Source: Planoprotostelium fungivorum (Eukaryota; Evosea; Variosea; Cavosteliida; Cavosteliaceae). Taken from it: DNA of 64,000 bases. A program made the position numbers and the translations under genes. The notes under the pieces are model-generated. The model worked only from the letters and a program-made list of their open reading frames with translations. It was not told the origin of the DNA and did no database searches. The stretch lies in NCBI GenBank assembly GCA_003024175.1, contig MDYQ01000117.1, positions 1 through 64,000 of the forward strand, given 5' to 3'. Positions 10,288 to 21,754 of the stretch are shown piece by piece. How positions within the stretch are numbered: position 1 is the first letter of the stretch; each line of letters starts with the position of its first letter.

Positions 10288-12408
10288 TTACTTCTCTTTC
10301 AAGTGTTCGTTTCTCCTCCACTCTTGCATGTTCAACGAGATGAGGAGGAAGTAGACGCTCACTTTGACCATTCCACTCGTTGGAAGCCACGCTGTCATTA
10401 CTCAGTGCGATCGTCATCAACACGATCATCTCACAAGTGCTGTCGTAATTGTTGTATGACTTCCTGATGAATAGATCTGAGTCCTCAAATCCATACAAGA
10501 TGGCGAGATTGGCGTAAGAGAGACCGACACAGGCGAACAATCCACCGATGGCAGCCATCTCCCTCTCCCACCTCTCGTCTTTCACCCAAGATAACTGTTT
10601 CGATTCAGACCCCTCTACTCTCCTTTCTTCCTCACCACTGGAGTGTTGGTTAACTTCCTGACGATGATCTCTACGCTGAAGAAGACACAGTTGATGAGAG
10701 CCCATGCGATCCATTGGTACTGCAGATCGTGCCAGAGTCCCACGAACAAGAAGATGATCCAGATACTGTAGATCTGCGTCTTGTTTCCTACAGGACATCA
10801 GCAGGGTGGACCTCAGTGATGATCTCACCTCCGAGAGGAATGTATAGGTAACGTGTGATCCACTGATTGAAGGACGAATGCCAGAACCTCCAGAAATCAG
10901 TGAAGGTGGTGCTACCGAAGACACATCTGGCCATGTTCTCTGGTGAATCGACTCCATCCAACAGTGCGATACTGCGGAAGAACCTGATATGAATGAGGTT
11001 GAGATTCAGAGTGTAAGGTCACCTCCATATGATGTGAAACTTCATCCACATGAAGACGAGTGCACCGGCGCTGCAGACGATGGTGTCCAGCTCGTCGAAA
11101 TTTGGATTCTTCCACTCTCTGTACCAACTGAGATCGTATTGATAACTGTCTTTGTCAGACTCCTCCTCTCCACTTGATTCACCTGTAGTGCAGCCAGATC
11201 TCAAAGAAGACGAAATAGATGCAGACTTTGACTAATTTAAACATCTTTTCGCTGAAAGAATAAGATGAGGTGGGTTTATAGACCTCGAGCCTCTGTCAGG
11301 TGAGATTTCATCGATCTTTTCCACTCACTTGGTTGACGAAGGCATTGAACGTGATGATGGGACCACCGATGTAGAGGGGAGGATAAGTCACGTATGCGAT
11401 GTACTCCATCAGTCCGTAACTGTCTTCCTCTACGGATGTCTGCACGGCCATCTTGTATTCGTTGGTAGTGGGCCTCTCCTGTTCGATATCAAAATTCGAT
11501 TGGGAATGAAATCATCAACTGACTCACCACTTTTCTTCCGCACTGCTTCCAGTAGTAATCCATGCTGAAGCTGATGTTCCTCACCAGAGTGAGTCTGTAA
11601 TACACTTGCCAGGGTAATGCTCCGTTGTAGAACGACTCCCAGCCGATAAAGTAATAGATACCACGGTAGCCTCTGTAGTAATCGCTCGTGGCTAACACCG
11701 CACAGTTGAGGACCCAAGTGGCCACAGGTGTCCACCGGCTCTTCTTGAGAGATTTTGTAAGGAAATAATTTAGAAGGCAAGTTGTACCCCACCAAATGGC
11801 TCCCCAACTGTAAAGATGTGAGAAGAGTTTGGAGTTAGAAGAAAGTGAAGACGAGTGACGATGATGATGATGACGGGATGAACTCACCCGTGAGCGTAGA
11901 TGATGAAGCCGATGCCTACGATGCAGTAGAACAAGAACAGGACTCGGGTGTCTCTGTAACCTCTCTTCTCGGCCTGAGATGAGCGGAAGATGGAAGCTTT
12001 GACAATCTTACTCAGAATGAGAAAGACAGTCATGCCGATCAACAGGAGGGGGAAGTTCTTTCGAAAATCCTTCCATTGCATGTCTGACTCGTCCTGTGAG
12101 AGTCAGACATCACAAGATGCTCAACCTTCACCCTCTTTCTGTCATTGAACCATCCCGGTCTCAATCCTGGGCTATGAAAGGTGGAATTATATTCTATGTG
12201 GGTTACGATCTGCGTTGCATAGAAGTGAACACGGCCTCGCCTCACCATTGCTTTTGGAAAATATCTTGATGAAGACCCAGATGGTGAAGTATATCCATGT
12301 GGCTGCATAGATGAAGTATCTTGGCGTGAGCCATCTCGAAGGAATGGGCTCTCCGATGGTCGGTTTACTGACCGATATATCCAAATTACGAGACCTCTCC
12401 TCCTTCAT
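10288..12408 (-). CDS. MBOAT family membrane O-acyltransferase (GUP1/HHAT-like)
   Basis: A multi-pass membrane protein in about ten short exons, tail to tail with the deacetylase gene (20 bp apart). Conserved blocks in order are [17 protein letters not shown], the hydrophobic [34 protein letters not shown], the segment [20 protein letters not shown] followed by [18 protein letters not shown], and [17 protein letters not shown] with the MBOAT catalytic His. The last exon gives a hydrophobic helix and a charged tail ending NEHLKEK. GUP1 proteins remodel GPI-anchor lipids in the ER; that role would fit the GPI-anchored GH72 protein in this window but is only inference. The Met at 12408 is chosen; 12483 is in frame but adds a polar leader. 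Confidence 0.82.
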
Positions 12409-12657
12409 CGTGAGGTGGCCGGACGTGTAGTGACGATGAGATGTGTCGGTGTAATTACAAAAGATCACATCACATTTCGACACGATTCAAAACACATGGT
12501 ACAGCAAGACACTCCTTTCGGTCTCACGTTATTGAGCGTAGGATCAGACTTTTTAGGAAGTCGCCTGCTTGCCTGCCTCACCTCAACTACCTTACTTCAG
12601 CACGCCACAGAAGAGTTCTCACGTAGACTGGGAACGATAGAACAAGTCGCGGCGACT

Positions 12658-13369
12658 ATGCTCAGCTCTGATTCCAATAATCAACACGTAATCGAGTTCA
12701 GAAGAGCGGGCACAGCCACCATTGTCATTCAAAGAAAGAGGTTAGACACGGAGGTAGCAGTGATCATTGGCGATCCTTCTGACCATTCGTCAGGCCGCGT
12801 CTGTCTTGGCATCTCAACTTGTTCAGTTTCTGAGAGAGAATGGAGCACAAAAGATCGTAATGGTTGGTTCCATCACATCTGCCGGCAGAGGAGTGTATCA
12901 TCATTCTGCAGGAAACGGATCGAAGGTGATCTTGTCATGACAATCACGATCTCGTATGCTTAATCTCTCACAGACAGACGAGGGAATGCAGGTACTCAGC
13001 GAGCAGACCACCATCGGAGATCACACAACATCTATGATGATGCACCTCTTGAGAGTGCTATCTGTCTCTCATGAATTATATTGTGTCGGTGCTGCTCCCA
13101 AGCCTGGAGATCAACCAAATGAGACAGTCAAGGTGTGTTTAGATCTCGCTCTTGCCTGATACTCTCTCGCTTATCAAATGAGAACAGATACTGGGTCAAA
13201 AGATCGTATCCATCTTGAGTGAAGGAAGCGAGAAGGTAGAAGTCAACTGGGATCAATTCAAACGTATCACGTACAGGTATGGTCAGATGTCAATGAGAGA
13301 TAATAACACAAAGACAGGAAAGAGGACCTTGGAAACAAGGGAGAGACAATATCGCAGCTGTACATGTGA
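12658..13369 (+). CDS. Unrecognised cytosolic protein (possibly proteasome-assembly-chaperone-like)
   Basis: Five exons encode about 170 residues: a short start exon (MLSSDSNNQH), then VLASQLVQFLRENGAQKIVM, VGSITSAGRGVYHHSAGNG, an exon with GDHTTSMMMHLLRVLSVSHE, and a C-terminal exon ILGQKIVSILSEG finishing QLYM. Alternating beta strands and helices suggest a small alpha/beta fold. The motif VGSITSAG and the length recall PAC1-type proteasome assembly chaperones, but I cannot confirm this. The exon 1/exon 2 junction is the least certain. It is divergent from the MBOAT gene. Confidence 0.5.
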
Positions 13370-13441
13370 TAAAGAATGAAAGTTGGGAGTTTCGTGTGAT
13401 GTGACTGTAGATGACCGGTTTTCTGCGAATAAAAATCAACG

Positions 13442-14423
13442 ATGGCAGCACGATACAGAGGCGTTATCTTCGACCTCGGCGGGGTCGTCCTCGCTTCACC
13501 CTTCCCAGCCATCAAGTCATTCGAACAGCAACATCACCTCCCTCAAGGATTCATCTCAAGGGTCATCAAAGCAGGTGACCGTTCGGAGCATCACATCGGC
13601 ACGAATTGAAGGAACATTCAGGTGGTGCGGAAGGTGCCTTCTCTCGCTTTGAGAGGAGCGAGATTGATCTCGATGGTTTCGATGCTCTCTTCACAAAAGA
13701 ATGCGAGAGGGCATATTCCTCCACTTCGAAATCTCCTTATCCAGCAGGTTTGTCCTCAATTCGATGATATCACTGACATTCTACAGGCGCCACAGGAAGA
13801 GCCTTCATCGTGGAGCTCGATCACATGTTCCAGACTATTCGGCCGGAGATGGTGCAGGCCATTCTGACTCTGAGAGAGAATGGTATCAAAACATGTGCCG
13901 TCACCAACAATTACTATTCGGATGCAGACAACCTCTCCCACGAATACTCAGAAGATTTTTTGAATCAAGCAAGGCCGGTCGATCAGGAGAGCGGACAGTT
14001 GTCCGGTGCAGCTCCATTACCGTTTCACTTCTCAAAGGTGAAAGAGATCATCGTGATGGAAGGCTGAATGACAAAAAGTTTGAATTGATGTTGTCGTTTC
14101 TGTTCGATCACGTTGTACAGTCCAGAGAAGCCAAAATTAACAAACCTGATCAACGGATCTACCACATGGCAGCAGAAGACATGCAGTTAGCCTTCCAAGA
14201 TCTCATCTTTTTAGACGATCTGGGTGAGTGTTGACAATTGTTCCACGCATCATCATCACCATCATCTGCACTTCACTGATAGAGGACAGGAACTAACCTC
14301 AAGAGTGGAGGTGAATTAGGAATGCGCACGATCAAAGTGGAGGACCATCGAAAGGCTTTGACCGAGTTGGAGCAACTTCTCAACCTCAAACTCTTCACTC
14401 GAACCCCCACATCCAAACTGTGA
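13442..14423 (+). CDS. HAD-superfamily hydrolase (EPHX2 N-terminal / ACAD10-like)
   Basis: Starts MAARYRGVIFDLGGVVLASP, where the motif I nucleophile Asp is present but the second Asp is replaced by Gly, as in the DxGGV subgroup that includes the ACAD10 N-terminal domain. It is followed by a helical cap (GAFSRFERSEIDLDGFDALF), motif II CAVTNNYYSD, motif III DHVVQSREAKINKPDQRIY with its Lys, and motif IV LIFLDDLG followed by GTNLKSGGELGMRTIKV. Six or so exons; ends TPTSKL. A phosphatase or phosphotransferase acting on a small metabolite is likely, but with the second Asp missing the activity may be weak or different. The substrate cannot be inferred. Confidence 0.8.
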
Positions 14424-14489
14424 CCTCTCTCCGTGGAAGGAATAAATTGTATAATGAATCTCTCCGTTGAGATATTTTATTGACATCCT

Positions 14490-15326
14490 CTAATGAGTGT
14501 GGGTGGCCTTCTTGACCAAGATGGCGAACTGCTCTCCCTGGATGGAGGCGACCTTCTTCTCGATCTCAGAGGGCTGTCTGGATCCATCACCACCGGCGAT
14601 GGTTCCGGCTCCGTATGGTGAGCCTCCGGCGATCTCATTGAGTTGCGTCAGCTCGGCGAAGGAGTGAGCGTATCCGAGGGGGACGTAGACGATACCGTGG
14701 TGGGCCAGAGTGGAGATGGTGGCCAAGATGGTGGACTCCTGTCCTCCGTGCTGGGAAGCAGTGGAGGTGAAGACACCGGCGAACTTGCCGTGGTAGCCTC
14801 CGGATTGCCAGATCTGACCGGTGGCATCGAAGAAAGTCTATAGGGGTGAGGAGGCGATGTGATAGTTGGACACACCTTCCACTGGGCGGGGAAGTTTCCG
14901 AAACGGGTGGGAACACCGAGGAGGAAACCATCGTACTCGAGGAGGGTCTTGGGGTCGGCGACGGGGACATCCTCAGCCTGATCACATTTTATCAGAATCT
15001 CAGATTAGAATGAGATCGGATCTTGAAGGCAAGGAAGACTATTCTATATGGATGAACTATTTGACATGGTCCGAAACAGAAAGCAGCCGACAGACGGAAG
15101 ATAGATGGTTCACCTTGGGGGGAGCGTGCATCTTCTGGAGAACCTCCTCGGGGAGGGTCTCAGGGATCTGGAAGACGTCGACGGTGACGCCCTCGACCTT
15201 CTTGGCTCCCTCAATGGCGGCCTTGGCCAGAGTGTGGACGTGTCCATACATGCTGAGAGGCGATCAGACCCGATCCTCTCTATCGCTCTTCACTCACGAG
15301 TAGTAGATAACGGCGATCTTGGTCAT
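14490..15326 (-). CDS. WrbA-type NAD(P)H:quinone oxidoreductase (flavodoxin-like)
   Basis: About 200 residues in four exons: [29 protein letters not shown] (FMN phosphate-binding loop), [14 protein letters not shown], the FMN-contacting block [50 protein letters not shown] and the [19 protein letters not shown] block, all diagnostic of WrbA/PST2 proteins. These reduce quinones by two electrons and protect against oxidative stress. Length and motifs are complete. It lies about 200 bp downstream of the GH3 gene in the same orientation. Confidence 0.93.
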
Positions 15327-15524
15327 GGTGTTGAGAAGAAGGTTTGCTAAAAAATGCTGAAAGCCCTTTCTCACTGTTGGCGCATTCTTTTCTGACGTCG
15401 GGAAGGCTCTGAAAGTTCCGAAGGTTCCCATCCCAATAACGACATCATCGATGATCATCCACACAAGATCTCAGGCTATTCATCATCTATGGACATACGT
15501 CTATTTATTTGTTCAAGTGAAACA

Positions 15525-18257
15525 TCAATTCCTGTTGAAAGCCTTCTTTGTGTGAAGATTTCTAGAAGAAGAACCAAAGTGAGCGGTGAACCTGCCCTTG
15601 ACGGCAGTCCATCTGTCCTCGACTACGTTCCATATCTGCATGTCCTCCTCTCCCAATCGAAAGTTCATCTTCTGCATCTGTCCGGCCTCCAGTTGTACCT
15701 CCCTCGTTCAGTCTCTATCTACAACGCGCCACCTCACCTTCTCGAATCCCCTGAGGACTCTGGGAGGCTCCAAGGCCGACGTGGGATAACTCAAGTACAT
15801 CTGTACAATCTACAACTCTTTCATCTCCCGCCAAAACTTACAGATGTCTCACCTCCGCACCAGATCTCTTTCCAGCGTTGGCCACGGGGAAAGTGAAGTT
15901 GAAGGAACCATCCGAATTCTCCACCACCTCAGCCTCTCCATACTTGAATCGAGTGTAAGACAGACCGTGACCAAACGGGTAGAGGGGCTTCTGCTTCTTC
16001 TGATCGTACCACCTGTACCCCACGAACAATCCTTCATCGTAGTTGGCCTCGTTGTCCACCCCGGGATATTGGGTCTTCTTTTCGGCGGGAACTTGATCGT
16101 AGCTGATGGGAAAGGTGACGGGCAGCCTCGCTGATGGATTGACATCACCGAAGAGAACGTCCGCCACGGCGTTACCTGATGACGTGTCATGATGTGTGAT
16201 GACGTCATCACTCTGAAGACTCACCGACTTCCTGTCCGGGGAAGAATTGAACGACGATGCTCTTCACTTTCGAATGCCAGGGCATCACAACGGCTCCGGC
16301 AACGAATCCGTGAACGATCGTTTCAGGTTGAGCTGCGGCGATGGCCTCGATCAACTGTCCCGGTGAGTCAAGTCCTCACGTCTACATTCTCTCACCTGAT
16401 CACCGTTGGACTGGACGTTGAGATTCTGTCGATCGCTTCCTTCCGAACTCCACGAGGAGACGAACACCACGGCGAGATCGCTCTTGGCGGCGAGGGCGGC
16501 GGCCCTCTTCAGATCCGAACCGTCATCATACGTGATCTGATGACATCAGTTGGCCTCCGTACGACGTGAATCACCTGGACGTCGGGCCCGGCTCTCGATT
16601 TGATTCCCTGGAGGGGAGTGACCACGTAAGGAGGTACGACACCTCCCGATCCTGCGTGACGTGAGATGGATGAGTGACCGATAGACATGGATCGTTCGTG
16701 GAAAGTGATGATCACCTCCACCACCAGCAGTGACTCGATCGTTGCCATCCAATCCGATGATGGCGATCTTCTTGACTGTATCCTTGATGGGTAACGTCTA
16801 CACACCTTCAACATCGAACGGCTCGTTGTAGATCGACCCACCTCGTCGTCGTTTTTCAGAAGGACCGCCGAGGCGGCGGCGAGTTTTCTGCTGAGGGCAT
16901 CGTGTGTTGAATTTCTCGCATTGGTTGTAGTAGTACCCGTCTGTAGCTCATCCATGATGCCCACGCGGTACAGTGCAGTCAGAAATCTTACGACCATGTC
17001 TGTGAAATATCAACGAAATTTCAACGTCGACGCACCATCCAATCTCTCTTGAGATACTTGACCGTTGATCACGGCATCCTTCAAGGGTTGACCAAAGTAG
17101 GTTCCATCGGGCATCTGTGAGATGGTGTCATGAGAACATCATCGTGACATCTCACCTCCTGATCGAGACCGTTGTTGGCGGCTTTTGCGGTGGAATGTGT
17201 GGCACCCCAATCAGACATGACGAAACCCTGATCATCATCATCATCATCCGTGAGATGGTGCACCATCGATACTCACAGTGAAGTTCATCTTTCCCTTCAG
17301 ATCACGATTGAGTGTCTCTTGGTTCTCACAGGCCCACGTGTCGTTGATTCGATTGTAAGAGCACATGACTGCACCCACTCCAGCCTTTACGGCGGAATGG
17401 AAGGCGGGATAATAAATCTCCCACGTGGCTCGGATACCTGCGTTGGCCGATGTGGTCGTTCGATTGTACTCTTGGTTGTTCAAGACAAAGTGCTGATGCG
17501 ATCGGTGAGGTGGATGATGGCGATCGATCACCTTCACTGTGGCGACGATGCGATTGGACTGCACACCTCTGACGTAGCGATCGGCCATGATGGAGGAGAG
17601 GTGAGGGTCCTCCCCGAAGCTCTCAAAATTTCTTCCACCTGCATGATGTCAGGAGAGATCGGATGATCGCGGCCGTACCAACTGGATTTCTGGCGATGTT
17701 GACCATCGGACCCAGGTGGATATTGACACCTGCGGAGAATGAGCGTTCAAATGGGAGACTTGTGTACCCTTCTGTCTCTGTTCCCAACCGATGGCTGCCG
17801 CGTATTGTTCCATCAACTCTGGATCCCTGCACATTTGTCAGATTGTTTGTCGATGGGGCATCTCTACCAGGTGGAAATGACGGAGAGAGTGCAAGGCCAA
17901 AAAGTCACGTTCTTGAGTCCATCACCCACACCTACAGAAGTCACATTTGTATTGCGACTCAAAAATGACTCACCCTGAGGTCCATCTTGATCGTTTGCCT
18001 GCGCTCTCCTTCAATTATCTTCAGGTAATGCACGCTCACCTGAGGAATGTTCACTCTGGGTATCGCTGGGGTGACTCCGACATACGAACCTCTAGAGCCG
18101 TGAACGAGAGAAACTGTATGTATTGAACACAAATTGAGAGGATCAACTCACTCTTTTCATCGAGAGTGAGAGTAGAGACAAGTTGTCTGGCTCTCTGTTC
18201 TGGTGTTTCACAAGATGAATATCCTACTAGAAGGAAAACGAGCAAGAGTATCCTCAT
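15525..18257 (-). CDS. Secreted GH3 family beta-glucosidase
   Basis: Begins with a clear signal peptide (MRILLLVFLLVGYSSCETPE). The GH3 N-terminal barrel is seen in GVNIHLGPMVNIARNPVG, VKHFVLNNQEYNR, GAVMCSYNRINDTWACEN and GFVMSDWGA, where the Asp is the nucleophile. The second domain follows (LAAASAVLLKNDD, DLAVVFVSSWSSEGSDR), then VADVLFGDVNPSARLPVTFP and the YPFGHGLSYTRF block before a C-terminal fibronectin-III-like domain that ends KKAFNRN. About 15 introns of 40-60 nt. It would release glucose from beta-glucans or cello-oligosaccharides outside the cell or in food vacuoles. The Met at 18257 was chosen over 18332 because it places the signal peptide at the N-terminus. Confidence 0.92.
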
Positions 18258-18454
18258 CTCGGTTGTGTCGTCACGTTTGAAGCGCAATTGACGTATAATC
18301 CGAAATACAACTCTGAAAAATATGTCCTTCACAAAAATTCCGTAAAGATTAGGCTAATAGGCTCTTTTCCACTACTTTCAGAGTAGACACACTGCACCTG
18401 TGAAAGACTCCACCTGTCAGGCTTTAAGCATTATCATCTCAAAGACGTTTATTG

Positions 18455-19800
18455 CACGCGGGCCTTTATCTCTGATGGTAATGGTCAGACGGTGGTTTAG
18501 TCTACATTTCTGCCTAGTTCTTATGTACATCTACCCATGGAACTGAGGAAACTGACCTGGCACCCTCCATAAATGAGATATGACCCCAGAGATTCTCACC
18601 TACGCTATTTTTCGGGCATACATTGTCACTTTTCTCTGTTATGAATGTCCGGACGAAAAATCTGAAACCATTTTTGGGTAGCCCATGTGTTTTTCTACCT
18701 GGGTGAAGTGTCATCAATGACCTGGCACCCTCCCTAAGAGGTGATAAGTGCCCACGTGCGTTATTTTTTTTAACGCACGTCATGTGACCCCTACTTTTCT
18801 GACCTGTTTCTGACTCAGCAAACTGCGCTGATTCCAACGGTATATGTCACGGTTCACAAAAACGATGCATATGGTGCGTGCGCTATTTTGATTTAACGCA
18901 CGCGGGGTCTTATCTCATTTAGGGAGGGTGCCAGGTCTGTTTTCTCAGTTCCCACGCGGAGAGGTACGTAAGACCTACGCAGAAATGTATACTAAACCAC
19001 CATCCAACCATTACCATCAGAGATAAAGGCCTGCGTGCGTTAAATCAAAATAGCGCACGCATGGTATATTTTTCACTTTACTCTGCTATGAACGTCCGGA
19101 CGAAAAATCTGAATACACCACCGTGTAGCCCAGGTGATTCTACACCTGGGTAAACTGTCATCAATGGCCTGGCACCCTCCCTAAATGAAATATGACCTCT
19201 CGTGCGCTATTTCCAAATAACGCACGCCACATGACCACTTATTTTCTGACCTGTTTCTGACTCAGCAAACTGCGCTGATTCCAACGGTATATGTCACGGT
19301 TCACAAAAACGATGCATATGGTGCGTGCGCTATTTTGATTTAACACACGGAGGCCTTTATCTCTGATGGTAATGGTTGGACGGTGGTTTAGTATACATTT
19401 CTACGTAGGTCTTACGTACCTCTCCGCATGAAAACTGAAAAAACAGACATGGCACCCTCCCTAAATGAGATAAGACCCCGCGTGCGTTAAATCAAAATAG
19501 CGCACGCATGGTATATTTTTCACTTTTCTCTGCTATGAACGTCCGGACGAAAAAACTGAATACACCACCGTGTAGCCCATGTGATTCTACACCTGGGTAG
19601 ACTGTGAAAACAGACCTGGCACCCTCCCTAAATGAATTATGACCTCTGGTGCGCTATTTCCAAATAACGCACGCCGCATGACCACTTATTTTCTGACCTG
19701 TTTCTGACTCTCTGAGATGCGCTGATTCCAATGGTATATGTCACGGTTCACAAAAATGATGCATATGATTATCTGCGCTATACTGATTTAACCCTCAGAG
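18455..19800. repeat. Satellite of three 447-bp units
   Basis: The word TGACTC followed by AGCAAACTGCGCTG or a variant recurs at 18811, 19258 and 19705, exactly 447 bp apart. Each unit carries GGCACCCTCC, a GTCCGGACGAAAAA box and several short hairpins built from GCGTGCG/CGCACGC arms with an AT centre. No coding potential is seen. The middle unit contains an inverted internal segment (separate entry). Units 2 and 3 are closer to each other than to unit 1. Confidence 0.9.
18876..19060. repeat. 129-bp segment in inverted orientation between perfect 28-bp inverted repeats
   Basis: The 28 bp at 18876-18903 (starting GCGTGCGCTATTTTG) and at 19033-19060 (starting GCGTGCGTTAAATC) are exact reverse complements. 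The 129 bp between them, 18904-19032, is the reverse complement of 19351-19479 in the next unit with about seven mismatches. The copy at 19351-19479 is also bracketed by the same inverted repeats (19323-19350 and 19480-19507). The segment is therefore present in both orientations. Confidence 0.9.
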
Positions 19801-21754
19801 GACTTTGTCTCTCATGGTAGTGCACAAGGTACAGTTTTGCTTGTTAATTTTTTTCTTCTTTTTTTGCCGTCTGTTCCTCCCAAGGCTTTTCATAAAACTG
19901 CTTGCAATTCTGACAACACTGCCTATGTGTTCTCATGATATTTGTTGGCACAGATAGATGTATTTCAGGCAGAAGGAGTGCTAAGATGTGGTTCATTTTT
20001 CCCATCCACTCACCCAAAAGAAGCAAGCAGATAACCAAGCATTTATTGTACAAACCATAGATACAACTTTTCATCCTAAGGATCAGTGCATTACATCACT
20101 ACTATGTATTGACATGTATCAACTTGCCAATACACACTGACTTAGAATGCCAACCTGACAAAAAAGAGAGATCACTGTCTCTCATTTGTGAAATATTTTA
20201 TTGAATTTCTCTGTTCTCTACTTCAATATGATGACCATTATCCTACCAAAAGTGTCTAACTATAAGTGCTATCAGTTGTGAGAACCTTGTCTCATCACTT
20301 TGATGTGGGTTTTTTTGTCAAGTTGGCGTTTTAGCATGACAATGCATGTATTGCTGATCTTACCTCATCCCTGTCAGAGATTCAGGGCCTGCATGAAGGA
20401 CCTGCAGTGAAATTAGTGGCACTCACCAAGAAAGACAGCACATTTACTATCTTCTCTGCTTCAAACACCCACCCATCCCATCAATAATCTGCATCATATG
20501 TGGAGTGTGTATCTGTTGTGTCCAGAGAATTTTGTTCTTGCTCTCATCCAAAAAGTTCAAACATAATCATGTGTTTCACCTGAAAGATCAGGTGTCTTTG
20601 GACGTAGCTCTCAATCTGTTTCTACATCCAAGTGAGCGAGTGATATATGTGTGATGTCTTAGAGATGATGTGATTATCGTTCCCATCTTGATTCTGATAT
20701 TCCCATTGAGTCCAAAATGATTCTAATCCAAAAAGCATCAGTGCCTCTCCTACGTTTTATCTGACTCAGGGAGCAGAGAACGAGGTGTTCGTTGCAGATC
20801 TTGTTGACGGCCACGATAGATTTCACCAGCATATCGACTCTTTCAAAGGTAATGCTGGCCTGATAATCCTGCTATCGTCTGATCGGGTCGGCGATCCAAT
20901 TATGTTTCTGCCTCTCTCTTCTCTCTTCTTCTGTGTTCTTCTTTCTCTTTTTCTTCGGTAAAAAAAAGGCGGACGAAGAGGATCCGAACACGGACCAACA
21001 AGGGCGTGTGACACACCGCTCGGCTACTCGAGCGCCCGGTTTGTCGACACAAAATCAGCAGAAGGATCGACATCTCTTTTTTTTGGCGCCAAAAACACGT
21101 CCTCGAGCGCAGTTTGAAAACAGAGCAGCCTCTTTTTGGAACTCATAATGACGATATTTTGTCCAAAATCACGGCATCAAAGGCCTGGGGCGAACCTTGA
21201 GCCTGTGCAAAGCAACGTGGGGTAAGGATCTCCAGAGAAGAGGACGATGCAGTTGAGCTCGAGAAGTGATTCACTCCGTCTCTCCGCGACTCTGTTGACC
21301 CTCGGCTTCACTGTCCCGTCGTGCGCGGACATTTCCGAAACGCCGAACCTCAAGAGGCCGATTTAGGGGAATGAATATCCAACAGTTCTCAACCCCTCCT
21401 TGGGTTCTTCTCAGACCTCGAGCTTGGATTAACCCTTTCCTATTACCATATACGTCATAGCATCGTCACGTTTTAGACAAACTTGGAGAACTCTTTGCAG
21501 AAATAAGTTGGTACTGCGAGGTGCATACCACCAAGCTTACCATACAGACTTCCACCTTAGAACCCGTCTCTGGTACCAGAGAACCATTTCGGTACCGGAT
21601 TGTATGGAGAAGAGGAGGAGATCTCGCCGAATTTTGGCAGTTCACATGAATATGGAGAGAACGAGTCCGACCAACATGAGGCCGTTTCTCGCCATTTTTC
21701 CACGCGCAAGCACCGAACACCACCAACGGCACTCTACGCTACCATCACTGCACG
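19801..21754. other. Gene-poor stretch between satellite and GH72 gene
   Basis: Mostly AT-rich, with short frames that show no domain. A frame near 20764-20930 reads coding-like for about 50 residues (GAENEVFVADLVDGHD) but has no start, splice context or family. It may be debris of an old gene or mobile element. A Pol III-like unit lies inside (next entry). From about 21150 to 21750 sequence composition becomes more GC-rich, but no gene is supportable before the GH72 start. Confidence 0.4.
20960..21040 (-). ncRNA. Possible Pol III unit (tRNA-like or SINE head) with A box, B box and oligo-T end
   Basis: On the minus strand there is an A-box-like TAGCCGAGCGGT (21016-21027), a B-box-like GTTCGGATCC (20980-20989) and, about 12 nt beyond, a run of eight T (20960-20967), in the order of a Pol III gene. 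The D, T and acceptor stems of a normal tRNA do not pair, so this is not a functional tRNA; a tRNA-derived SINE or decayed tRNA is more likely. Confidence 0.3.

Noticed and set aside
10052-10290. Extension of the MBOAT frame into the deacetylase gene
   Set aside because: A 43-nt intron near 10400-10445 shifts to a frame that ends NEHLKEK at 10288 with a proper membrane helix; the overlap is an artefact.
19844-20074. 76-codon minus-strand frame
   Set aside because: AT-rich, no domain, no splice partners, in a gene-poor stretch; probably chance.
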